From positions 1 to 10,276 of the forward strand of contig JAHLFQ010000186.1 of assembly GCA_018883705.1 (NCBI GenBank): 10,276 bases of DNA. The letters run 5' to 3'. Positions 1 to 5,469 of the stretch are shown piece after piece. This DNA is from Candidatus Cellulosilyticum pullistercoris. Lineage in GTDB: Bacteria; Bacillota; Clostridia; Lachnospirales; Cellulosilyticaceae. Within the stretch, counting starts at the first letter, position 1, and every line of letters starts with the position of its first letter. The notes beneath the pieces were generated by a model. It was given only the letters and a program-made list of their open reading frames with translations, searched no databases and was not told where the DNA came from. A program made the position numbers and the translations under genes.

Positions 1-1
1 A

Positions 2-451
2 ATAGATAGACAAATAACCGTTCAAAGTATGGCTAGAGAAACCAGAGAAGGTACCAAAAAAGTTGGACAGAGAATGCTACAGATGATTTTAGACCTTTAT
101 GATAATGATATCCTAAAAAACTATCAAGAACGTATCACAAAAGGTTTATCTCATGGGCACCCAGCTCTTGTTTTTGCAATAGCTATGTATGGGATAGGTA
201 TCGGTGAGAAAGATGCTATCTTATGCCATAGCTATAGTACAGTGTCAACTTTAGTTCAAAATGGAGTGCGTGCTATACCACTAGGACAAAAAGATGGACA
301 AATGATTCTAAGAGATATAGGTGATTTTTTAATAGAAATGTATCAGGAAATTCAAGGTTTAGAAAAAGAAGACTTTGGAATGACTATACCAGGGCTTGAA
401 ATAGCACAGATGAGACATGAAATATTAAACTTTAGATTATTCATGTCATAA
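2..451 (+). CDS. ureF: Urease accessory protein UreF (5' end cut by window edge)
   Basis: UreF acts in the cytoplasm as part of the UreD-UreF-UreG complex that delivers nickel and carbon dioxide to the apo-urease active site; UreF is thought to gate the GTPase UreG. The frame is open to the left edge, so this is a C-terminal fragment of about 149 residues, roughly two thirds of a usual UreF. It shows the family's conserved block just inside the edge (S-M-A-R-E-T-R-E-G-T-K-K-V-G-Q-R-M), a G-H-P-A-L-V-F-A segment and the all-helical body. The Met at nucleotide 29 lies inside this conserved block and is not a start. The next gene, ureG, follows after 18 bp with a clear Shine-Dalgarno (AAGGAG), so the two are co-transcribed. 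Identity rests on motif recognition and on the following ureG and ureD. Confidence 0.93.
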   Translation: MDRQITVQSMARETREGTKKVGQRMLQMILDLYDNDILKNYQERITKGLSHGHPALVFAIAMYGIGIGEKDAILCHSYSTVSTLVQNGVRAIPLGQKDGQMILRDIGDFLIEMYQEIQGLEKEDFGMTIPGLEIAQMRHEILNFRLFMS

Positions 452-469
452 GAAGTAAGGAGAAATAAA

Positions 470-1081
470 ATGAGACCAATAGTAATAGGAATCGGGGGAC
501 CGGTTGGAGCAGGAAAAACATTACTAATCGAAAGACTTAGTAGAATGATGTATCCTAAATATAGTATAGGTGTTATTACAAATGATATTTATACTGTTGA
601 AGATGCTAAATTCTTAATTAAAAACTCTATTTTACCAGAAGACCGTGTAATCGGGGTAGAAACAGGGGGATGTCCACATACAGCGATTCGTGAGGATGCT
701 TCTATGAACTTTTCAGCAATTGATGAAATGAAAAAAAGACATGAAGACCTAGATATCATCTTTTTAGAAAGTGGCGGTGATAATTTAGCAGCTACATTTA
801 GTCCAGACCTTGTTGATTTTTCAATTTATATTATTGACGTTGCACAAGGAGAGAAAATCCCTAGAAAAGGTGGCCAAGGGATGATTAAAAGTGATCTCTT
901 TATCATTAATAAAATAGACTTAGCACCTTATGTAGGGGCAGATTTAGAAGTTATGAAGCAAGACACCATTACTTTTAGAGGAAAAAAAGAATTTATCTTT
1001 ACAAATCTAAAGACAGATGAAGGGGTTAATACGGTTATCCAGTGGATTCAAAAGAATTGTTTATTAGAAGGCTTAAACTAA
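470..1081 (+). CDS. ureG: Urease accessory GTPase UreG
   Basis: UreG is the SIMIBI-class GTPase that carries nickel and powers its insertion into urease. The 203-residue length matches the family. Visible motifs: P-loop GPVGAGKT at residues 10-17, the nickel-binding Cys-Pro-His at 68-70 inside ETGGCPHTAIRED, ESGGDNL at 100-106, and the guanine-specificity motif NKID at 147-150. All catalytic and metal-binding elements are intact, so the protein should be functional. The ATG is preceded by AAGGAG at about 8 bases. The gene sits 18 bp after ureF and 1 bp before ureD, the usual clustering of nickel-insertion genes. Without the Cys-Pro-His motif and the neighbours, the related hydrogenase GTPase HypB would be an alternative, but sequence and context both favour UreG. 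Confidence 0.97.
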   Translation: MRPIVIGIGGPVGAGKTLLIERLSRMMYPKYSIGVITNDIYTVEDAKFLIKNSILPEDRVIGVETGGCPHTAIREDASMNFSAIDEMKKRHEDLDIIFLESGGDNLAATFSPDLVDFSIYIIDVAQGEKIPRKGGQGMIKSDLFIINKIDLAPYVGADLEVMKQDTITFRGKKEFIFTNLKTDEGVNTVIQWIQKNCLLEGLN

Positions 1082-1082
1082 T

Positions 1083-1913
1083 ATGAAAGAAAAACTAACA
1101 GGTTATTTAGAACTTGGTATGCAAGCTAAAAACGGTACATATCGCGCAAAGACATTATTACAAATGGGAGCTTCACGTGTATCTCCTGCAATGTATTTAG
1201 ATAATAGCGGTATTCCTTGCTATTTTATGCTGAGTTTAGGAGGCGGATTTGTATCAGGAGATCAGTATGAAAATAAATTTGTGCTGGAGGATGAAGCCAA
1301 ATTAATTTTAACCACACAATCTCCAAATAAAATTTTTAAAAGTCCTCATCAAATTCCAGCAGTGCAAAAGACATCTATTTATTTAGGAAAAGGAAGTCAG
1401 TTAGAATATATTGCAGATAGTCTGATAGCTTATGAGGATGCCTATTATATGCAAGACACTGTCATTCATATGGAAGAGGATGCGAGCCTTGTTTATATTG
1501 ATGGGATTACGCCTGGTTGGGCACCTACAGGGGAAAAGTTTAAGTATGATGAAGTTAAGTTAAAAACACAGATTTATAGGGATGGACAACCTATTTTACT
1601 AGATTATCTTAAACTTACACCCAAAACATCTAAAATGCAGGAACTAGGAATGTTAGAGCATTATACCCATTTTGGAACCATGATGGTTATCGATGCTAGA
1701 ATAACAGATGAAATAGTAAAAGAAATACGAGGCCTCATTGATGAATTAGATAAACCAATACATTACGGTATATCTAAACCCTATTGCAAAGGATTTGTAC
1801 TACGTGTACTAGGTCATTTGACACAGGATATTGAGAAAGCCATTGAAGTTTGCCATGATTACATTAGAACTAAAGTATATGACATTGAGCCATTAAGGTT
1901 AAGAAAGTACTAG
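1083..1913 (+). CDS. ureD: Urease accessory protein UreD (UreH)
   Basis: UreD (called UreH in some species) is the scaffold that binds apo-urease and passes nickel from UreF/UreG through a tunnel to the active site. The 276-residue product has the family length and the characteristic N-terminal half: a GGGFVSGD turn near residue 53, then LTTQSPNKIFKS near residue 75, which corresponds to the usual LTTQ-xx-TK-[IV]-Y block. IADSLIAYEDAYY and ITPGWAPTGE follow, as expected for the beta-helical fold. The start lies one base after the ureG stop with only a weak AGAAGG ahead of it, so translation is probably coupled to ureG. It is the last gene of the operon; a hairpin terminator follows about 70 bp downstream. 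Confidence 0.95.
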   Translation: MKEKLTGYLELGMQAKNGTYRAKTLLQMGASRVSPAMYLDNSGIPCYFMLSLGGGFVSGDQYENKFVLEDEAKLILTTQSPNKIFKSPHQIPAVQKTSIYLGKGSQLEYIADSLIAYEDAYYMQDTVIHMEEDASLVYIDGITPGWAPTGEKFKYDEVKLKTQIYRDGQPILLDYLKLTPKTSKMQELGMLEHYTHFGTMMVIDARITDEIVKEIRGLIDELDKPIHYGISKPYCKGFVLRVLGHLTQDIEKAIEVCHDYIRTKVYDIEPLRLRKY

Positions 1914-1980
1914 GAGTATTAAAAGGCTATTAATAAACATCCGTACTCTTAGATAGATTAAATGCACAACTATTAAAATA

Positions 1981-2021
1981 GAGGAGCTGTCGCACTAAGA
2001 AATGAGTGCTCAGCTCCTTTT
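1981..2021 (+). terminator. Intrinsic terminator of the urease operon
   Basis: Outer stem AGGAGCTG (1982-1989) pairs with CAGCTCCT (2011-2018). An inner stem GCACT (1992-1996) pairs with AGTGC (2005-2009) across an 8-base loop, with a small TC/T internal loop between the two stems. TTTT follows at 2018-2021. The T tract is short, but the stem is strong for this AT-rich DNA. The position after ureD and before the bla promoter fits a transcription end. Confidence 0.8.
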
Positions 2022-2049
2022 ACTATGCAAGCAATAAAACACTTCCAAG

Positions 2050-2068
2050 TCCTACAAGTGTAATATTT
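2050..2068 (+). promoter_or_regulatory. BlaI/MecI-type operator, upstream copy
   Basis: The 19-base sequence TCCTACAAGTGTAATATTT occurs here and again 34 bp downstream. It contains the dyad TACA-AG-TGTA (2053-2062), which matches the TACA-N2-TGTA core bound by the BlaI/MecI/CopY winged-helix repressors. This copy ends just before the -35 box of the beta-lactamase promoter. Seen: repeat, dyad and position. Inferred: repressor binding, by analogy with bla operons of staphylococci, bacilli and Clostridioides difficile. Confidence 0.75.
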
Positions 2069-2071
2069 TAA

Positions 2072-2100
2072 TTGACTTTTAAATCCTACAAGTGTAATAT
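2072..2100 (+). promoter_or_regulatory. Sigma-A promoter of the beta-lactamase gene
   Basis: -35 TTGACT (2072-2077), 17-bp spacer, -10 TAATAT (2095-2100). The -35 lies between the two BlaI-type operators and the -10 lies inside the second, a typical repressible arrangement. Transcription would start near 2107, giving a leader of about 100 nt before the start codon. Confidence 0.8.
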
Positions 2101-2102
2101 TT
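2084..2102 (+). promoter_or_regulatory. BlaI/MecI-type operator, downstream copy
   Basis: Second identical 19-base copy, with the dyad TACA-AG-TGTA at 2087-2096. It covers the spacer and the -10 hexamer of the bla promoter, so bound repressor would block RNA polymerase directly. The 34-bp distance between copies is a little over three helical turns, placing the two sites on nearly the same face of the DNA, which would suit cooperative binding of two dimers. Confidence 0.78.
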
Positions 2103-2209
2103 AAAAAGAGGAGCAAAAAAATAAGAAAGATATACTTCTAAAGTAAAAAAGCTTTAAGTAGAAAAATGAAATTTAAAAGTATACACAATGATTTTGGAGG
2201 AATAGAAAG

Positions 2210-3079
2210 ATGAACAAGAAATTTTTTGCTATTTTAGGATTAAGTCTTTTAAGTTTTTCTTTAACAGCTTGTTCAAATCAAGAAAATGTTCAAGCACCTA
2301 TTAAGATTGAAGATAAGGTTGAAGTATCAGAAAAAGAAACAATAACAGAAAAAGATTTTAGCTCTTTCTTTAAAGGGATCAATGGAACAGCAGTATTTTA
2401 TAACCCTGCTAATAATAATTTTGATGTATATAATAGAGATTTATATGAAAATCAAGCGTCACCTTGCTCAACATTTAAAGTGATTTCTACTCTTATAGGA
2501 TTAGAGAAGGGGCTTTTAGAAGATGAAAATACAAAGTTAGGCTATGATGGAACAAAATATTCTAGAGAAGAAATTAACAAGGATTTGACTTTAGAAGAGG
2601 CTTTTAAATTATCAGCAGTTTGGTACTACAAAGACTTTATAGGAAGAATATCACCAGAAGATATGCAAGAAGAATTAGATTATCTTAACTATGGAAATAA
2701 AGATATATCTGAGTGGGATGGTAGCGATATCAATCCATTACCACAACTTAATGGATTTTGGTTAGAGTCATCATTAAAAATAAGTCCAAAAGAACAAACT
2801 CAAGTTTTATATAAAATCTTTGGACAAAACAATAAATATTCTGAAAGAAGTAAAGAGATTTTAAAGAATATCATGCTCGTTTTTGAAGAAGATAACCTTA
2901 AAGTTTATGGAAAAACTGGGGCAGGTTATGAGGATAATAGTTGGTTTGTAGGAATGATTGAAAATGGAACAGAAAATTATTATTTTGCTATCCGTTTATC
3001 AGATAAAGATAATGAAGAAGCTACAAGTCCAAAAGCAAGAGAAATAGCTATTGAAATAGCTGAAAATAATTATAAGTAA
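2210..3079 (+). CDS. Class D beta-lactamase, lipoprotein form
   Basis: This is a serine beta-lactamase that hydrolyses penicillin-type antibiotics by acylation of an active-site serine. It is predicted to be anchored outside the cytoplasmic membrane: a signal peptide (KK, hydrophobic stretch) ends in the lipobox LTAC with lipidated Cys21. Class D motifs are all present and correctly spaced: STFK at 87-90 (nucleophile Ser87, Lys90 expected to be carboxylated), SAV at 135-137, YGN at 161-163, FWLESSLKIS around 183-192 and KTG at 235-237. The 289-residue length is normal for a class D enzyme with a lipoprotein leader. GGAGG at 2196-2200 supports the ATG. It resembles the chromosomal class D enzymes of clostridia and bacilli rather than the OXA enzymes of Gram-negatives, but exact family and spectrum cannot be told by eye. 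It is transcribed alone, under two BlaI-type operators. A penicillin-sensing BlaR1 C-terminal domain is related in sequence, but there are no BlaR1 membrane or protease segments here. Confidence 0.93.
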   Translation: MNKKFFAILGLSLLSFSLTACSNQENVQAPIKIEDKVEVSEKETITEKDFSSFFKGINGTAVFYNPANNNFDVYNRDLYENQASPCSTFKVISTLIGLEKGLLEDENTKLGYDGTKYSREEINKDLTLEEAFKLSAVWYYKDFIGRISPEDMQEELDYLNYGNKDISEWDGSDINPLPQLNGFWLESSLKISPKEQTQVLYKIFGQNNKYSERSKEILKNIMLVFEEDNLKVYGKTGAGYEDNSWFVGMIENGTENYYFAIRLSDKDNEEATSPKAREIAIEIAENNYK

Positions 3080-3178
3080 TTTTTTTGATATAACTAAATA
3101 CCTTTCTAGTTTATCTCATAGATGCTACGTAATATAACATTTTAAATAATCTTGTAAATAGATATTATAAGATATAGA

Positions 3179-3250
3179 AACAAAAAGAGTAATAGGATAA
3201 ATCTTTTGCTAAAGATTTAAAACCTATTACCCTTTTTGTTTTGTTTTTTT
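3179..3250. terminator. Bidirectional terminator between bla and gltS
   Basis: A very long hairpin. AACAAAAAGAGTAATAGG (3179-3196) pairs with CCTATTACCCTTTTTGTT (3223-3240) with one mismatch. An inner 9-bp stem TAAATCTTT (3198-3206) / AAAGATTTA (3211-3219) closes a TGCT loop. T-rich sequence follows on the + strand up to 3250, and the A-rich left arm provides the U tract for the minus strand. It serves the convergent bla and gltS genes. Confidence 0.88.
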
Positions 3251-3288
3251 GTATTGTAAAAGGAGTGAGATTTATTTGAGATATATTT

Positions 3289-4512
3289 CTAAGAAAGGAA
3301 ACTGATAAATCCTTGAATAATTCCAATGTTTATAAAGTCTATGAATAATGATCCTACTATTGGTACAACGAAGAATGCTGTTCTAGAGTATACATATTTT
3401 TCAGTAATAGAATTCATATTTGCCATGGCATTTGATGTAGAACCCATTCCAAATCCGGTTAAACCTGCTACTATTACAGCTGAGTCGTAATTCTTGCCCA
3501 TGAGTGGATAAGATACAAAGATACCATAGAAGTACATCATGACACATTGAGCTAAAAGTAAAAGTAACATTGGAAGTGCTAAATCTATTAGTTGCCAAAG
3601 TTTTAATGTTATAAGCGCCATACCAAGAAATAGATTTAAAGAAACTTGTTCAACGACTTCAACTTCTTCTAAAGGCGTTTTAATAAAACTTGAAGCATCG
3701 GAAATATTTCTTATAACAGCTGCTGCAAGCATTGCCCCTATATAGGCAGGGAAGGTTACTCCAGCAGACCAGTGTCTAACTAAGGCGTTTAAAGCATTTG
3801 TTAAATAAGTTCCTAAAAACATAGCGATGAGTATTTGGAAGAAAGCCATGCTTACTTTGTTAATATCTAATAGGGTCGTACTCTTTTCTACAATAGATAA
3901 ATCAAAATTAGGCTCATCAGAAGGTTCAAGTTTTTTCTTCTGTAAGAGATTATCCTTAATAATGAGGCGATTTGCCATAGGGCTACCTAGTAGTGAACCT
4001 GCTACAAGTCCAAAGGTTGCAGCTGTTAAAGCTACTGTTAGGGCTTGAGGGTATCCGAGGGCCTCAATGCTAGGTGCTACAGCGGCTGATGTACCATGTC
4101 CACCAGTTAAGGCAGGAGATGCTGTAAGGAGTGCTAGAAGTGGATCAATTCCTACGATACCTGAAAGGCCAACAGCTAATAAATTTTGAAGGAAAGCAAA
4201 AACAGTTGATATACCAAGGAATATGAGGACTTGTTTACCACCAATTTTAAGCATTTTGAAGCTAGCATTAAACCCGACAGTACAGAAAAACATAATTTGA
4301 AAGAAGGTTTGTAGAGTGGTATCGAATTCAAATGAAGCAATATTATTTTGTCTTAGAATCATATGTAGAATAGAAAATATAAGTCCACCGATTACTGGTG
4401 AAGGTATTGCATATCTTGAAAATAAAGGAATATAATTTTTGATTGCCTTTCCTAGTAAAAGAAAAATAACAGCTAATCCGATAGATTGAATCATATCAAG
4501 TTGAATTATCAT
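3289..4512 (-). CDS. gltS: Sodium/glutamate symporter GltS
   Basis: GltS imports glutamate across the cytoplasmic membrane, driven by the sodium gradient. The 407-residue product matches the family length (about 400) and is almost entirely hydrophobic, with some ten or more membrane segments in two inverted halves. Each half carries a family signature: TGGHGTSAA at residues 136-144 and the loop GFGMGSTSNAMANM at 353-366. A charged cytoplasmic loop (about 185-212, KKKLEPSDE) separates the halves. The ATG at 4512 has AGGAGGG at 4519-4525 with good spacing. The gene is transcribed alone, divergent from marR and convergent with bla. No clear -10/-35 pair was found, but an 18-bp palindrome lies about 90 bp upstream. 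Substrate specificity for glutamate is inferred from the family. Confidence 0.93.
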   Translation of the reverse strand: MIIQLDMIQSIGLAVIFLLLGKAIKNYIPLFSRYAIPSPVIGGLIFSILHMILRQNNIASFEFDTTLQTFFQIMFFCTVGFNASFKMLKIGGKQVLIFLGISTVFAFLQNLLAVGLSGIVGIDPLLALLTASPALTGGHGTSAAVAPSIEALGYPQALTVALTAATFGLVAGSLLGSPMANRLIIKDNLLQKKKLEPSDEPNFDLSIVEKSTTLLDINKVSMAFFQILIAMFLGTYLTNALNALVRHWSAGVTFPAYIGAMLAAAVIRNISDASSFIKTPLEEVEVVEQVSLNLFLGMALITLKLWQLIDLALPMLLLLLAQCVMMYFYGIFVSYPLMGKNYDSAVIVAGLTGFGMGSTSNAMANMNSITEKYVYSRTAFFVVPIVGSLFIDFINIGIIQGFISFLS

Positions 4513-4914
4513 TTAAAGCCCTCCTAAACTGTAAAATATTTTTAAAGATGATTAATATTAATAAAGAAATTTTTAAATTAACTTTGGCTAAGCTGATCTT
4601 GCAATGTTGCAAGAATAAGAAGGATAAAGATTTAATTTGTGCAAGCTATAGTAAAAGTATAATTTGTTTAAGCCTAGATAATTTAAAGAAATTCTTTATA
4701 TGAACGAACGATAAATGGCTTGTTAATGGCTATATTTGGACATATATAGAGATGAATGAGAAAAATATATATCTTGTATAATAATTTATTTTCTAGAAAA
4801 AGTCAAATAATATGAATGGTGTTTTTGTATACAATTCAATTTTTTGAATATAAATATCAAATTAAAATGGAGTAAATAGTAAAAGTTATAAGGTATACAT
4901 AAAAAAATAATTAA
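4513..4914. other. AT-rich divergent intergenic region, no gene
   Basis: About 400 bp between gltS and the marR promoter. I see no convincing ORF with a ribosome binding site, no RNA gene and no terminator. It holds the gltS ribosome binding site (4519-4525), the palindrome at 4597-4614, a shorter AT-rich dyad TAAAGAA-A-TTCTTTA (4684-4698), a weak hairpin ATTCAA-TTTT-TTGAAT (4834-4849) and a TATAAT (4777-4782) with no matching -35 box. Confidence 0.6.
4597..4614. promoter_or_regulatory. Palindrome upstream of gltS, possible operator
   Basis: TCTTGCAATGTTGCAAGA is a perfect inverted repeat of two 8-base arms around a TG centre, 85-102 bases upstream of the gltS start codon and over 350 bases from marR. 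It is the most GC-rich and most symmetrical spot in the intergenic region, which suggests a dimeric regulator site. The binding protein is unknown. Each arm contains TTGCAA, which could also serve as a -35 box, but only weak -10 candidates follow on the minus strand. Confidence 0.45.
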
Positions 4915-4943
4915 TTGACTAAATAAAAAAATATATCTAAAAA
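4915..4943 (+). promoter_or_regulatory. Probable promoter of the marR-ABC operon
   Basis: -35 TTGACT (4915-4920), 17-bp spacer, -10 TAAAAA (4938-4943, four of six consensus positions). Transcription would begin near 4950, inside the GGTACC palindrome and about 30 nt before the TTG start codon. The -10 is weak. Confidence 0.5.
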
Positions 4944-4945
4944 TA

Positions 4946-4959
4946 GTTGGGTACCTAAC
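4946..4959. promoter_or_regulatory. Palindromic operator candidate for the MarR regulator
   Basis: GTTGGGTACCTAAC is a 14-bp inverted repeat with one mismatched pair (G4949 against T4956), centred on GGTACC. It lies immediately after the predicted -10 box and over the expected transcription start. MarR-family dimers usually bind such short palindromes in their own promoters, so autoregulation of marR and the two exporters is a reasonable inference. No second copy was found before the ABC genes. Confidence 0.55.
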
Positions 4960-4980
4960 ATATTGGGGAGAGGTGACGTT

Positions 4981-5415
4981 TTGGAGGATAGGAATTTAGG
5001 GAGAACAATCAAAGTGTTATCCAATCAGATTAGGAGGAAGATTGAAAGAGATTTAGTTAATCAAGGCATGAAAGTTCCAAGTACTCAAAGTAGAATTATT
5101 GGATTTTTATATAAAGAATCCTTTAAGAGAGATATTTTTCAAAAGGATATTGAAGAAGCATTTGGGATAAGAAGGTCTTCTGTAACTAATGTCGTACAAC
5201 TGATGGATAAGAATGGTTATATTGAGCGCGTTAGCGTAGCAGAAGATGCCAGATTAAAGAAGATTGTACTAACAGATAAAGGACTTGAAGTACAGAAAAT
5301 AGTTGGAAAGGTATTAGAAGAAGCAGAGAATTCGTTAAGAGGAGTTTATTCAGAAGAGGAGTTAAGCCAATTGTTTTACTTATTGGATAAATTATCTCAT
5401 GCTTTGGAGGAATAA
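4981..5415 (+). CDS. MarR-family transcriptional regulator
   Basis: This is a small DNA-binding repressor of the MarR winged-helix family, which typically senses a small toxic molecule and releases the promoter of an adjacent exporter. From TTG at 4981 it has 144 residues, the normal family length. It shows an N-terminal dimerisation helix (residues 5-28), a recognition-helix region (64-81, RRSSVTNVVQLMDKNGYI), the wing DARLKKIVLTDKG (89-101) and C-terminal dimerisation helices. I chose TTG 4981 over TTG 4963 because a strong GGGGAGAGGTGA ribosome binding site (4965-4976) would lie inside the gene with the earlier start, and because MEDRNLGR is a usual beginning in this family. It precedes two ABC exporter genes by 54 bp with no terminator between, so it very likely controls them. 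The ligand is unknown. Confidence 0.88.
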   Translation: MEDRNLGRTIKVLSNQIRRKIERDLVNQGMKVPSTQSRIIGFLYKESFKRDIFQKDIEEAFGIRRSSVTNVVQLMDKNGYIERVSVAEDARLKKIVLTDKGLEVQKIVGKVLEEAENSLRGVYSEEELSQLFYLLDKLSHALEE

Positions 5416-5469
5416 TATCTTAAAAACCTAATTTTTTCTTGCTAAATGTATGACTAGGAGTGTGATTAA

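Noticed and set aside
29..451. UreF starting at the ATG at 29
   Set aside because: The frame stays open to the window edge and the Met lies within a conserved UreF block, so the true start is upstream of the window.
3401..4048. Small ORFs overlapping gltS (3401-3598 minus, 3827-4048 plus)
   Set aside because: They lie in other frames of a clear membrane transporter gene, have no ribosome binding site and no recognisable domain.
4684..4698. Dyad TAAAGAA-A-TTCTTTA in the gltS-marR intergenic region
   Set aside because: Short and purely AT-rich apart from one pair; expected by chance in such DNA and not near a promoter element.
4777..4782. TATAAT as a -10 box for an unseen transcript
   Set aside because: No -35-like hexamer at 16-18 bp upstream and no gene directly downstream; the marR promoter at 4915 fits better.
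4834..4849. Hairpin ATTCAA-TTTT-TTGAAT
   Set aside because: Only six mostly A-T pairs and no function suggested by position.
4963..4980. Earlier TTG start for the MarR gene
   Set aside because: It would place the strong GGGGAGAGGTGA ribosome binding site inside the coding region and has no site of its own; TTG 4981 is well spaced from it and gives the usual N-terminus.
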